DNA of 64,000 bases, from NCBI RefSeq assembly GCF_012033695.1, contig NZ_JAAVJI010000003.1, forward strand, positions 310,001-374,000, given 5' to 3'. Positions 8,968 to 17,637 of this stretch are shown here, piece after piece. The notes beneath the pieces were generated by a model that did no database searches, had not been told where the DNA came from, and saw nothing but the letters and a program-made list of their open reading frames with translations. The position numbers were made by a program, and so were the translations under genes. Every line of letters begins with the position of its first letter. Position 1 is the first letter of the stretch. The stretch comes from Pseudomonas quercus (GTDB taxonomy: Bacteria; Pseudomonadota; Gammaproteobacteria; Pseudomonadales; Pseudomonadaceae).

Positions 8968-9516
8968 ATGAACATTGTTGCAACCAGCATTCCAGAGGTT
9001 CTGATCTTCGAGCCTCGCGTCTTTGGTGATGACCGCGGTTTCTTCTTCGAAAGCTTCAACGAGCGTGCCTTCGAGGAGGCCGTTGGCCGCCGGGTGACCT
9101 TCGTTCAGGACAACCATTCGCGCTCCCAGCGCGGTGTATTGCGCGGCCTGCATTACCAGATCGAAAACCCCCAGGGCAAGCTGGTGCGTGTGGCCACTGG
9201 CGACGTTTTGGACATCGCGGTAGACATTCGCAAGGGTTCACCTACGTTCGGCCAGTCCGTAGCAGTACGCCTGACAGAGACCAACAAGCGCCAGCTGTGG
9301 ATTCCCGAAGGCTTTGCCCACGGTTTTGTGGTGCTCAGCGAAACGGCTGACTTCCTCTACAAGACGACTGACTACTACAACCCCACTGCCGAACGCGCCA
9401 TTGCCTGGAATGACCCGACCTTGGCCATTGACTGGCAACTGGACGGCATTGAGCCTCGGTTGTCTGCCAAGGACCAGCAAGCCAAGGCCTTTGCTGATGC
9501 GGACCTGTTCCCATGA
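8968..9516 (+). CDS. rfbC: dTDP-4-dehydrorhamnose 3,5-epimerase
   Basis: The 182-residue cupin-fold enzyme epimerises C3 and C5 of dTDP-4-keto-6-deoxyglucose. Family marks include FEPRVFGDDRGFFFESFN, the substrate-binding QDNHSRS and VLRGLHYQ with the catalytic His, and WIPEGFAHGF. Length is typical. It lies 28 bp after rfbB and overlaps rfbD by 4 bp (ATGA), so the three are very likely co-transcribed and rfbC-rfbD translationally coupled. Confidence 0.97.
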   Translation: MNIVATSIPEVLIFEPRVFGDDRGFFFESFNERAFEEAVGRRVTFVQDNHSRSQRGVLRGLHYQIENPQGKLVRVATGDVLDIAVDIRKGSPTFGQSVAVRLTETNKRQLWIPEGFAHGFVVLSETADFLYKTTDYYNPTAERAIAWNDPTLAIDWQLDGIEPRLSAKDQQAKAFADADLFP

Positions 9517-10391
9517 GCGGCGTGTTGAAGGTACTTCTGGTAGGCGCCAACGGGCAGGTCACAACTGAACTGCAACAGCGCTTGCGCGGCAAGGTCGAGT
9601 TGCACGTGGTGAGTAGCACCGACCTGAACCTGACACAGCCCGAGGCCATTCGTGAAAAGGTACGGGCCCTGCGGCCTGGCCTGATCATTAACCCGGCCGC
9701 CCATACGGCCGTGGACAAAGCCGAAAGCGAACGGGACCTGGCGTTTGCCATCAACGCTACGGCACCTGGCATATTGGCCGAAGAGGCCAAGGCGTTGGGC
9801 GCGCTGCTGATTCACTACTCCACAGACTACGTGTTCGATGGCAGCAAGGCCGAGCCCTACGTGGAAACCGACCCTACCGCCCCACTGGGCGTATACGGCC
9901 AGAGTAAACTGGCAGGCGAGCAGGCCATTCAGGCCGTGGGTGGGCAGCACCTTATACTGCGCACCAGTTGGGTCTATGCCGCTCATGGGCGCAACTTCCT
10001 GCTGACCATGCAGCGCCTGCTGCAAGAACGGCCGGAACTGAAGGTGGTAGCGGACCAGATCGGTGCCCCGACCTGGGCCGGCAGCATCGCTCAAAGCACC
10101 GTTCAGTTGGTTGAGCGCTGGCAGGCAGGCAACCCAGGCGAATGGGGCGTGTACCACCTTACCAATAGCGGCGAAACCTCCTGGTTCGGGTTCGCCCAGG
10201 CCATTGGAGAGCAACTGCGCAACGCGGGCAAGCCCTGTGCGTCGTTGGTGCCTATTCCCTCCAGCCAATACCCTACCCCTGCCCAGCGCCCGCTCAATTC
10301 CCGCCTTGAGTGCGGCAAGCTGCAGGCCCAATGGGGCGTGACCCAGCCGCATTGGCAGGATGCCTTGCTGGAGTGCTTGCGCCCGGCATAA
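9513..10391 (+). CDS. rfbD: dTDP-4-dehydrorhamnose reductase
   Basis: This 292-residue short-chain reductase makes the last step to dTDP-L-rhamnose using NAD(P)H. It has GANGQVTTEL near the N-terminus, NPAAHTAVDKAE, STDYVFDG and YGQSKLAGEQ (catalytic Tyr and Lys), followed by RTSWVYA. The start overlaps the rfbC stop. The stop codon lies inside a 13-bp tandem repeat. No rfbA (glucose-1-phosphate thymidylyltransferase) is present between the rfb genes, so dTDP-glucose must be supplied from another locus. Confidence 0.96.
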   Translation: MSGVLKVLLVGANGQVTTELQQRLRGKVELHVVSSTDLNLTQPEAIREKVRALRPGLIINPAAHTAVDKAESERDLAFAINATAPGILAEEAKALGALLIHYSTDYVFDGSKAEPYVETDPTAPLGVYGQSKLAGEQAIQAVGGQHLILRTSWVYAAHGRNFLLTMQRLLQERPELKVVADQIGAPTWAGSIAQSTVQLVERWQAGNPGEWGVYHLTNSGETSWFGFAQAIGEQLRNAGKPCASLVPIPSSQYPTPAQRPLNSRLECGKLQAQWGVTQPHWQDALLECLRPA

Positions 10392-10406
10392 CGGCCCGGC
10401 ATAACG
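10381..10406. repeat. 13-bp tandem duplication across the rfbD stop codon
   Basis: The unit GCCCGGCATAACG occurs twice head to tail (10381-10393 and 10394-10406) without mismatch. The first copy contains the rfbD stop codon TAA; the second is a non-coding copy. Confidence 0.9.
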
Positions 10407-10436
10407 GTTGTGCGGTGGCTGAGGTAACATGGCCGG

Positions 10437-12245
10437 ATGATCAAACCGGCCATTCCTCGCCGCCCACGGTGGCGCAACCTTGTGCTCGTAGCCATTTGCT
10501 TGGCCCCGTTGCTGTACCCTTTGCAACGGCTTGCCGAGCGTTACTACCACAGTGAACTGGTTAGCCAGAACCGGCAAACCCTCGACCTGTATGTGGCCAA
10601 CCTGCTGGGTACCTTGCACCGCTACGAAGCCCTCTCACCGATATTGGGCCAGCTGCCAGCCCTGCGCGAAGCGCTTGCGCATCCGGGGGATCCCGTGTTG
10701 CTCGCTGCCGCTAACGCCCTGCTCAAAACCCTCTGTGACCAGACCGGCGCAGAAGTGATGTACCTGATGGACCCGGCCGGCAATACCCTAGCGGCGTCCA
10801 ACTGGGAGCAGAAAGACAGCTTCGTAGGCCGCAACTTTGCCTTTCGGCCTTACTTCAATGATGCGATCGCCGGGCGGCTGGGGCGCTTTTTCGGCTTGGG
10901 CACCACGTCGGCCAAGCGTGGCTATTTCTTTGCCGCCAGTGTTCGCGACCAGGAGGCAACCCTGGGCGCACTGGTGGTAAAAGTAGACCTTGATCACACG
11001 GAAACCTTATGGGGGCGTACGCCAGAACAACTGGCCGTGACAGACCAGTACGGTGTAGTGATCCTGACCTCGCACCCTGAATGGCGGTACCGGGCAACGC
11101 GCCCACTGACGGAGGTAGAGCAGGCTGCTATCGGCGCGAACCAACCTTACCCCACAAGTAGCCCCGGCGCCTTGCAACTGGACGACCGAACCTGGCTTAT
11201 CCAGCGCCGTTTCATCACCGAGACCGGTTGGACCGTAAACCTGCTGGCGCCCCACGCGCTGGTTGATCGGCCGGTGCGTACGGTGGTGGCGGTAGGCAGC
11301 GCAGCGTTGCTGGCCTTGATGCTGATGCTGGGCTTGATGATGCAACGGCGGCGCAACTACATGGACCGCATTGCCCTGGAGGCTTCCGGCCGCCAGGAAC
11401 TGGAAGCGCGGGTTAGCGAACGGACCAGCGCGCTGCAGAAGCTCAACAGCCGCCTTCGCCAGGAAGTACTGGAACGCGAACAGGCGCAGCAGAAGCTGGT
11501 GCAGGCACAGGATGAGCTGGTGCAGGCCAGCAAGCTGTCGGCACTGGGCACCATGAGCGCCAGCATCAGCCATGAGCTGAATCAGCCATTGGCTGCCATT
11601 CGCAGCTATGCCGACAATGCGGGCGTGCTGCTGGACCACCAGCGCACCGATGACGCTCGCGGCAACCTCAAAGCCATCAGCGAACTGACCGCACGCATGG
11701 CTTCCATCATCGCGCACTTGCGGGCCTTTGCCCGCCGTGACCGTCATGCCCCTGAAAGCGTAGCGCTGCAACCTGCCCTAGAGGATGCGTTGGCCCTACT
11801 GGCCCAACGCCGTCGCGCCATGGCAGTGGAACTGATTCGGGACCTTCCAGATGCGCCGCTGTGGGTACAGGCCGGTGAAACACGCCTGCGCCAGGTGCTG
11901 GGCAATGTGCTGGCCAATGCCTTGGACGCGCTCACCGAAAAGGCTAACCCACGGCGGATCTGGCTAAGCGCCGAAAAGTCTGCCGACGGGACCAGCCTCT
12001 ACATTCGTGACAATGGCCCAGGGTTCAGCAGCGAGGCTCTGGCCCATGCCAAAGAGCCGTTCTTCACCACCAAAACCCGCACGCAAGGCCTTGGCCTGGG
12101 GCTGGCCATATGCGATACGCTGATGCGTGCCCTTGGCGGTGAACTGCTGATGGCCAACCACCCCCAGGGCGGCGCCTTGCTGACACTACGGCTAAGGCCA
12201 GCCACGCCTGGTGCAAGCCCGCAACCCCTTGAGGACCTGGCATGA
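10437..12245 (+). CDS. dctB: C4-dicarboxylate-type sensor histidine kinase DctB
   Basis: This 602-residue membrane kinase has a transmembrane helix near residues 13-33, a periplasmic double-PAS-like sensing domain, a second helix around 278-305, a coiled-coil linker and a C-terminal kinase. His379 lies in SISHELNQP. The ATP-binding domain shows NALDAL, DNGPGF and GLGLGLAI. The architecture and the position next to rfb genes match the DctB/DctD pair of Pseudomonas, which controls uptake of succinate, malate and fumarate through sigma-54. It overlaps the next gene by 4 bp. No dctA or dctP transporter gene is in the window, so the ligand assignment rests on family and synteny. Confidence 0.88.
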   Translation: MIKPAIPRRPRWRNLVLVAICLAPLLYPLQRLAERYYHSELVSQNRQTLDLYVANLLGTLHRYEALSPILGQLPALREALAHPGDPVLLAAANALLKTLCDQTGAEVMYLMDPAGNTLAASNWEQKDSFVGRNFAFRPYFNDAIAGRLGRFFGLGTTSAKRGYFFAASVRDQEATLGALVVKVDLDHTETLWGRTPEQLAVTDQYGVVILTSHPEWRYRATRPLTEVEQAAIGANQPYPTSSPGALQLDDRTWLIQRRFITETGWTVNLLAPHALVDRPVRTVVAVGSAALLALMLMLGLMMQRRRNYMDRIALEASGRQELEARVSERTSALQKLNSRLRQEVLEREQAQQKLVQAQDELVQASKLSALGTMSASISHELNQPLAAIRSYADNAGVLLDHQRTDDARGNLKAISELTARMASIIAHLRAFARRDRHAPESVALQPALEDALALLAQRRRAMAVELIRDLPDAPLWVQAGETRLRQVLGNVLANALDALTEKANPRRIWLSAEKSADGTSLYIRDNGPGFSSEALAHAKEPFFTTKTRTQGLGLGLAICDTLMRALGGELLMANHPQGGALLTLRLRPATPGASPQPLEDLA

Positions 12246-13627
12246 GCCACCTGGATGTACTGGACGCCCGGATCGACGTACTGTTGATCGACGACGACCC
12301 GCACCTGCGCCAAGCCTTGGGCCAAACCCTGGACCTGGCAGGCCTCAAGGTACTTGCGCTGGAAGAGGCCACAGGGTTGCCGGCCCGTATCGCCCGGGAT
12401 TGGCCCGGCGTGGTGGTATCGGATATCCGCATGCCAGGGGTGGACGGCCTGACCTTCTTGCGCCAATTGCAGGCAGCAGACCCTGAGCTTCCTGTGTTGC
12501 TCATCACCGGCCACGGCGACGTGCCCCTGGCGGTGGAAGCGATGCGGGCAGGGGCCTACGATTTTCTGGAAAAACCCTTCGCCAGTGAGGCCTTGCTCGA
12601 CGGCGTGCGACGCGCGTTGAGCCACAGGCGGCTGGTGCTGGACAACCGCAGCCTGCGCCTGGCCTTGAGCGACCGCCAGGCATTGGGCACGCGGCTGGTG
12701 GGCCATAGCCCCTCAATGGCGCGGCTCAGGGAGCAGATAGGCGCACTGGCCGGCACGCGTGCGGACGTCCTGATCCTGGGCGAAACGGGCGCCGGCAAGG
12801 AAGTGGTCGCCCGTGCCCTGCATGACCTGTCCAGCCGACGAAACGGCCCCTTTGTCGCCATCAACGCCGGTGCACTGGCAGAGTCGGTGGTGGAAAGCGA
12901 ACTGTTCGGCCATGAGCCTGGGGCGTTCACGGGTGCGCAAAAACGCCGTATCGGCAAGTTTGAATTCGCCAACGGTGGCACGTTGTTCCTGGATGAAATC
13001 GAAAGCATGAGCCTGGACGTGCAGGTCAAACTGCTACGCCTGTTGCAGGAGCGAATGGTGGAGCGGCTGGGGGGCAACCAGCAGATCCCTTTGGATATTC
13101 GGGTCATTGCGGCCACCAAAGAAGATTTACGCCAGGCCGCCGACCAAGGGCGCTTCCGGGCAGACCTGTACTACCGCCTGAACGTGGCACCACTGCGTAT
13201 TCCGCCCCTGCGCGATCGCGGCGAGGACATCGTGACCCTATTCGAGCACTTCAGCAGCGCAGCCTCCGAGCGCCATGGCCTGCCGCCGCAAACCCTGCAG
13301 CCGGCACAGCGCAGCGCCCTGCTGCGCCACCGCTGGCCGGGCAATGTGCGTGAGCTGCAAAACGCTGCCGAACGGTTCGCGCTCGGGCTGGACCTGGCCC
13401 TGGATGCACCCGTCGATACGCCGATGGCCGCGACGGAACCCGGTCCGCATGGCCCACTGAATGAGCAAGTTGAAGCGTTCGAGCGGCAACTGATCAGCGC
13501 GGAGATGGCCCGAGGGCATGCCTCATTGAGAAGCCTGTCCGAGGCGCTGGGTATCCCACGCAAAACCCTCCATGACAAGTTACGCAAGCATGGGTTGAGC
13601 GTGGGTAATGGGGATGAGGGGGAGTAA
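12242..13627 (+). CDS. dctD: Sigma-54-dependent response regulator DctD
   Basis: This 461-residue NtrC-class activator has a receiver domain (LLIDDDPHLRQ, phospho-acceptor Asp61 in VVSDIRMPG), an AAA+ domain with Walker A GETGAGKE and the sigma-54 contact loop GAFTGA, and a Fis-type helix-turn-helix at the end (SLSEALGIPRKTLHDKLRKHG region). It begins within the stop codon of the sensor kinase gene, indicating translational coupling. It should activate a sigma-54 promoter, probably that of a C4-dicarboxylate transporter elsewhere on the chromosome. Confidence 0.92.
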   Translation: MSHLDVLDARIDVLLIDDDPHLRQALGQTLDLAGLKVLALEEATGLPARIARDWPGVVVSDIRMPGVDGLTFLRQLQAADPELPVLLITGHGDVPLAVEAMRAGAYDFLEKPFASEALLDGVRRALSHRRLVLDNRSLRLALSDRQALGTRLVGHSPSMARLREQIGALAGTRADVLILGETGAGKEVVARALHDLSSRRNGPFVAINAGALAESVVESELFGHEPGAFTGAQKRRIGKFEFANGGTLFLDEIESMSLDVQVKLLRLLQERMVERLGGNQQIPLDIRVIAATKEDLRQAADQGRFRADLYYRLNVAPLRIPPLRDRGEDIVTLFEHFSSAASERHGLPPQTLQPAQRSALLRHRWPGNVRELQNAAERFALGLDLALDAPVDTPMAATEPGPHGPLNEQVEAFERQLISAEMARGHASLRSLSEALGIPRKTLHDKLRKHGLSVGNGDEGE

Positions 13628-13665
13628 CACAGTGTCCGAGGGTTGCTGAGAGTCTTCAGTGAGCA

Positions 13666-14493
13666 CTAAACCGCGCACAACCTCAATAACGCCCCCCGCC
13701 AGGGCGCGTTGCCTGGCAAGGCCAGGAAGTGCTCGTTGAGCAGGCTGTCCTGCACAGGGTAGCGGAATGGCTTGCCTTGGGTATCCACCACTTCACCGCC
13801 TGCACCTTCAAGCACACCTTGGGCGGCGGCCGTGTCCCATTGGGAGGTTGGGGCCAGGCGCGGGTAGCAATGGGCAACGCCCTCGGCCACCAGGCAGAAC
13901 TTCAGGGAGCTGCCAATGCTGGTAAGGCTCAGCGGGCCAACGGCACTTTCCAGCCCGGCCAGCAGGGCTTGCTGCTGCGGGCTGGAATGGCGACGGCTGG
14001 CGACCACGGTAAAGGGTTCGCCCGCTGGAGGGGCCGGTTGCGTTTCAATAGGCTCAGGCGCATCACCCGCCGCCTGGCACCAGGCGCCCAGGCCCGCGCC
14101 GCCCCACCAGGCACGCCCGGTAACCGGCATGGTTACCACGCCAAATACCACGTCACCCTGCCCAATGAGCGCGATGTTTACGGTGAATTCCTCAGTTCCG
14201 GAAATGAATTCCTTGGTACCGTCCAGGGGGTCCACCAGCCACCACTGAGTCCACCCCTCCCGTACCGACAGCGGCACGTTACAGTCCTCTTCGGACAAGA
14301 TGGGGATATGCGGCGCCAGGCGCGTAAGGCCGGCAACGATCACATGATGAGCAGCCAGGTCCGCCGCAGTCACCGGAGAGTCATCTGTTTTAGTGGTGAC
14401 ATCCACGCCTGCGCGCCAGAACGGCAGGATCGCCTCCCCCGCTTCGCGAGCTATGGCCAGCACCCCTTCAAGCAACGGATGAGCAAAGGTCAT
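13666..14493 (-). CDS. cysQ: 3'(2'),5'-bisphosphate nucleotidase
   Basis: The 275-residue protein belongs to the inositol-monophosphatase fold and removes the 3'-phosphate from PAP or PAPS, clearing a by-product of sulfate assimilation. Metal-binding motifs are visible: SEEDCN and WLVDPLDGTKEF. A later GSSLKFCLVAEG block and SQWDTAA complete the signature. It overlaps the nudE start by 4 bp, so the pair is translationally coupled. The 3' end faces dctD with only 38 bp between, in which I see no clear terminator. Confidence 0.95.
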   Translation of the reverse strand: MTFAHPLLEGVLAIAREAGEAILPFWRAGVDVTTKTDDSPVTAADLAAHHVIVAGLTRLAPHIPILSEEDCNVPLSVREGWTQWWLVDPLDGTKEFISGTEEFTVNIALIGQGDVVFGVVTMPVTGRAWWGGAGLGAWCQAAGDAPEPIETQPAPPAGEPFTVVASRRHSSPQQQALLAGLESAVGPLSLTSIGSSLKFCLVAEGVAHCYPRLAPTSQWDTAAAQGVLEGAGGEVVDTQGKPFRYPVQDSLLNEHFLALPGNAPWRGALLRLCAV

Positions 14494-15056
14494 GGCTTGA
14501 AAACGCCGCGCTGGGTCAATAGGTCTCGCACCAGGTACAGCGCAGCCAAGGCCCGGCCCTCGGTAAAGTCCGCATTGCTGGCCAGCTCGGTCAGGTTGCG
14601 CAGGTTTACCTTGTCCACGCGAAGCGGTTCGGGTTCGTCGCCTTCCAGGCGCTCTTCGTAGAGGTCCATGGCCAATACCACCTGAATCTTCTGGCTCATG
14701 TACCCCGGCGACAAGGACAGTTCGGTGAGGTGCTCCAGCTGGCGTGCACCAAAGCCTGCTTCTTCCTTCAGCTCACGGTTGGCGGCAGCCACTACGTCTT
14801 CACCCGGCTCGATCAGGCCTTTGGGCAGGGACAGTTCGTAGGTTTCGGTACCACCGCAGTATTCTTCGACCAGTACCGCATGCTCGTCATCCAGCATGGC
14901 CACGATCATGACCGCGCCATAGCCATTGCCGCGCCCCACCAGGCGCTCATAGGTGCGTTCCACCCCATTGGAAAAACGCAACTGCACTTGCTCGACACGA
15001 AAGATACGGCTACTGGCGACGATCTCACGACCCAGTACGGTGGGCTTATGGCGCAT
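14490..15056 (-). CDS. nudE: ADP compounds hydrolase NudE
   Basis: This 188-residue Nudix enzyme hydrolyses ADP-ribose, NADH and Ap3A-type substrates. The Nudix box is clear: GLIEPGEDVVAAANRELKEE, preceded by ELSLPKG and followed by AGFGARQ. Length and N-terminal sequence fit NudE. It is the first gene of the nudE-cysQ unit and is divergent from yrfG, with an 87-bp shared control region holding a TATAGT-like box. Confidence 0.95.
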   Translation of the reverse strand: MRHKPTVLGREIVASSRIFRVEQVQLRFSNGVERTYERLVGRGNGYGAVMIVAMLDDEHAVLVEEYCGGTETYELSLPKGLIEPGEDVVAAANRELKEEAGFGARQLEHLTELSLSPGYMSQKIQVVLAMDLYEERLEGDEPEPLRVDKVNLRNLTELASNADFTEGRALAALYLVRDLLTQRGVFKP

Positions 15057-15143
15057 AAGGGCGGCTCCTTGGCTTGAACGGGTTACTATACCTTGGCTCG
15101 CGCCTGTGCCGAGCCTGTTTTTCCGCTGCCCGGGAGCTCACCA

Positions 15144-15824
15144 ATGCCTGCTTTAGCCTGGCCCGACATCGACACAGTACTGTTGGACATGGACGGCACC
15201 CTGCTGGACCTGCACTTCGACAACCATTTCTGGCTTCACCATTTGCCACAACGCTATGCCCAAGTCCATGGCACAAGCCTGGCCATGGCGCAAATGGAGC
15301 TGCAGCCGCTGTTCGAACACAATGCCGGCCAGTTGAACTGGTACTGCCTGGATTTCTGGACCAAGGAACTCGACCTGCCCATCCTGGCCCTCAAGCATGA
15401 AATTGCCGAGCTGATTGCCTTGCGCCCTCACGCCGACACCTTCCTCAAGGCCGTGAAAGGTGCTGGAAAGCGGCTAGTGCTGATCACCAATGCCCACCGG
15501 GATTCGCTGTCGCTCAAGCTGGAGCGCATTGAGCTGGCACCTTGGTTCGACCGGCTGATCACGTCCCATGACTACGGTTACCCCAAGGAAGCGGCGCAGT
15601 TCTGGGATACACTGCAGGCCGACATCGGCTTCGACCCGGCCCGGGCCTTGTTCATCGACGACACGCTGCCGATACTGCGCAGCGCGCGTGCCTGGGGAAT
15701 TGGCCACCTGCTGGCAGTGTGCGAGCCGGACAGCCGCAAAGGCCCCAAGAACACCGAAGAATTCGAAGCCGTAGGCGACTTCCGCGAGCTTGTGGTGGGC
15801 CTGGTGCAGCGGCCGGAGGCCTGA
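15144..15824 (+). CDS. yrfG: HAD-family GMP/IMP nucleotidase
   Basis: The 226-residue protein is a haloacid dehalogenase-type phosphatase. Motif I is LLDMDGTLLD, motif II LITNAH and motif IV FIDDTLPIL. YrfG of E. coli dephosphorylates GMP and IMP. I use the ATG at 15144 with GGGAG upstream; an ATG at 15093 would add 17 residues with no support. Its position beside nudE is conserved in gammaproteobacteria. The stop codon overlaps the start of the LysR gene by one base. Confidence 0.93.
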   Translation: MPALAWPDIDTVLLDMDGTLLDLHFDNHFWLHHLPQRYAQVHGTSLAMAQMELQPLFEHNAGQLNWYCLDFWTKELDLPILALKHEIAELIALRPHADTFLKAVKGAGKRLVLITNAHRDSLSLKLERIELAPWFDRLITSHDYGYPKEAAQFWDTLQADIGFDPARALFIDDTLPILRSARAWGIGHLLAVCEPDSRKGPKNTEEFEAVGDFRELVVGLVQRPEA

Positions 15825-16711
15825 TGGACATCAAGCAGCTGAAGTTTCTGGTAGCACTGGACGAAACCCGCCATTTTGGCCAGGCCGCCGCGCGTTGCCA
15901 TATTACCCAGCCCACCCTGTCCATGCGGTTGCGCAACCTGGAAGAGGAACTGCAACTGCCGCTGGTGAACCGCGGCCAGCGTTTCGAAGGGTTCACACCG
16001 CCAGGGGAACGTATTCTGGCGTGGGCGCGCACGGTGCTGGCTGCCTATGATGGCTTGCAGGCCGAGGCGGCCGCTTGCCGTGGCCACCTGGTAGGGACCT
16101 TACGCCTAGGCATCGTTCCCCTGTCGAGCTTCGACCCAGTGCCTTTGCTCACCGGCTTGCATGGCCTGCACCCCGAATTGCGCTTCGAGCTCAGTTCATT
16201 GAGTTCCGACCAGTTGATCGAGCACCTGGCCAGCAATCGCCTGGACCTAGGTGTGTCCTACCTAGATCGCCTGGACGCTTCGCAATTCGAATCCCTGACG
16301 TTGAGCGACACGCGCATGGGCCTGCTGCATGACCAGCGATACTTTCAGTTCGACGCCGCGCCGCTGTCCTGGGAGGCGTTGAACAGCCTGCCCCTGGGCC
16401 TGCTGACCAACGGTATGCATTTTCGCCAGTCCATTGACCACGCATTTCATAGCCGCGGGCTGAACCCGCGCCCGTTACTGCAAACCGATGCCGTGCACCA
16501 GCTGCTGCAAGCCGTACACGGTGGCCTGTGCTGCGCGATCATGCCCTTGCACAATGGCTTGGAAGGTTTTACCGAACACGTGCGCCTGCACCCCATTGAG
16601 CAAGCCCAGACCTTGGCCAGCGTAGGCCTGATCATGCGCCGTACTGCACCACGTTCCCCGCTTGCACAAGCGTGTTTTGCCTATTGTCAGCAATTCCTGC
16701 CACTTGGCTGA
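15824..16711 (+). CDS. LysR-family transcriptional regulator
   Basis: This 296-residue regulator has an N-terminal winged helix-turn-helix (MDIKQLKFLVALDETRHFGQ, then ARCHITQPTLSMRL) and a periplasmic-binding-like effector domain (GTLRLGIVPLSSF onward). The start ATG at 15824 shares a base with the yrfG stop, so the two are coupled. It lies just upstream of fdhD and the YdeP-type oxidoreductase gene on the same strand. It may regulate them; the effector is unknown. Confidence 0.92.
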   Translation: MDIKQLKFLVALDETRHFGQAAARCHITQPTLSMRLRNLEEELQLPLVNRGQRFEGFTPPGERILAWARTVLAAYDGLQAEAAACRGHLVGTLRLGIVPLSSFDPVPLLTGLHGLHPELRFELSSLSSDQLIEHLASNRLDLGVSYLDRLDASQFESLTLSDTRMGLLHDQRYFQFDAAPLSWEALNSLPLGLLTNGMHFRQSIDHAFHSRGLNPRPLLQTDAVHQLLQAVHGGLCCAIMPLHNGLEGFTEHVRLHPIEQAQTLASVGLIMRRTAPRSPLAQACFAYCQQFLPLG

Positions 16712-16803
16712 TCGAGGCCGTCTATCAAAGGATCGGAACAAGCGATTAGACGGTCAGTCACACTCGACATAGGCTCAATGAACGAAACTGCCGGTATCGT
16801 CGA

Positions 16804-17637
16804 ATGTCTGCCACGCGCGTTGCACCGCTATCGCCGCCTGAACCTGCGCCCGCCGCCAGTCAGGACTATCGCTATGCGAACCTCGATGAAAGCGGGCACG
16901 GTAATGCCGCGCTCGCCGATGAGGCGGCATTGGCCATCGCTTACAACGGCATCAGCCAGGCCGTCATGCTGGTCAGCCCTCGCGACCTTGAAGACTTTGT
17001 TGTGGGCTTCAGCCTGGCCAGCGGCATCGTGCCAGCGGCCGACGACATCTATGACATTCAATTACAGGGCTTGGGTGCCTCTCGCCAGGCCCAGGTGGAG
17101 ATTTCCAGCCGAGCCTTCTGGGCGCTGAAGGACCATCGCCGGCAAATGGCTGGCACCACAGGCTGTGGATTATGTGGCGTGGAAGCCATGGACCAAGCCC
17201 TGCCAGACCTTCCTGTATTAGCTCCGGCGCCCTTGCCGCCCGCCCAGTGGCTACAAGGCCTGCGCCAACGTATCAGTGACTTGCAACCCTTGGGGCAGCA
17301 CTCAGGTGCCGTACACGCCGCAGCCTTCATGAATAAAAAAGGCGAGCTGCTCTTGGCTCGCGAAGATATCGGCCGACATAACGCTATGGACAAGCTTATC
17401 GGTGCCTTGGTCCGCCAAGGGATCGACACCGCTGGCGGCCTGGTGGTAGTCACCAGCCGCTGCAGCCTTGAGCTCATCCAGAAAATGCTACGTGCCGGGA
17501 TCAGCACCCTGGTGAGCCTTTCCTCACCTACAGGCCTGGCTTGCCAATGGGCACGCCAGCACCGTTTGAACCTCATTCATCTGCCGCATCACAGCGCGCC
17601 GCGGGTGTACAGCCCCGCGATGGAGAACCAGCCGTGA
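16804..17637 (+). CDS. fdhD: FdhD sulfur carrier/sulfurtransferase for formate dehydrogenase
   Basis: The 277-residue protein carries the conserved CxxC in TTGCGLCGVEA and the HNAMDKLIGAL and SRCSLELIQKM blocks of FdhD. FdhD passes sulfur from the desulfurase IscS to the bis-MGD cofactor and is essential for active formate dehydrogenases. The ATG at 16804 gives a normal length, although no good ribosome site precedes it. The stop codon overlaps the GTG start of the downstream molybdoenzyme (GTGA), fitting maturation of that enzyme as its job. Confidence 0.95.
   Translation: MSATRVAPLSPPEPAPAASQDYRYANLDESGHGNAALADEAALAIAYNGISQAVMLVSPRDLEDFVVGFSLASGIVPAADDIYDIQLQGLGASRQAQVEISSRAFWALKDHRRQMAGTTGCGLCGVEAMDQALPDLPVLAPAPLPPAQWLQGLRQRISDLQPLGQHSGAVHAAAFMNKKGELLLAREDIGRHNAMDKLIGALVRQGIDTAGGLVVVTSRCSLELIQKMLRAGISTLVSLSSPTGLACQWARQHRLNLIHLPHHSAPRVYSPAMENQP

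Noticed and set aside
16778-17128. Alternative ORF overlapping the start of fdhD
   Set aside because: It is out of frame with fdhD and Arg/Pro-rich; FdhD motifs are in the other frame.
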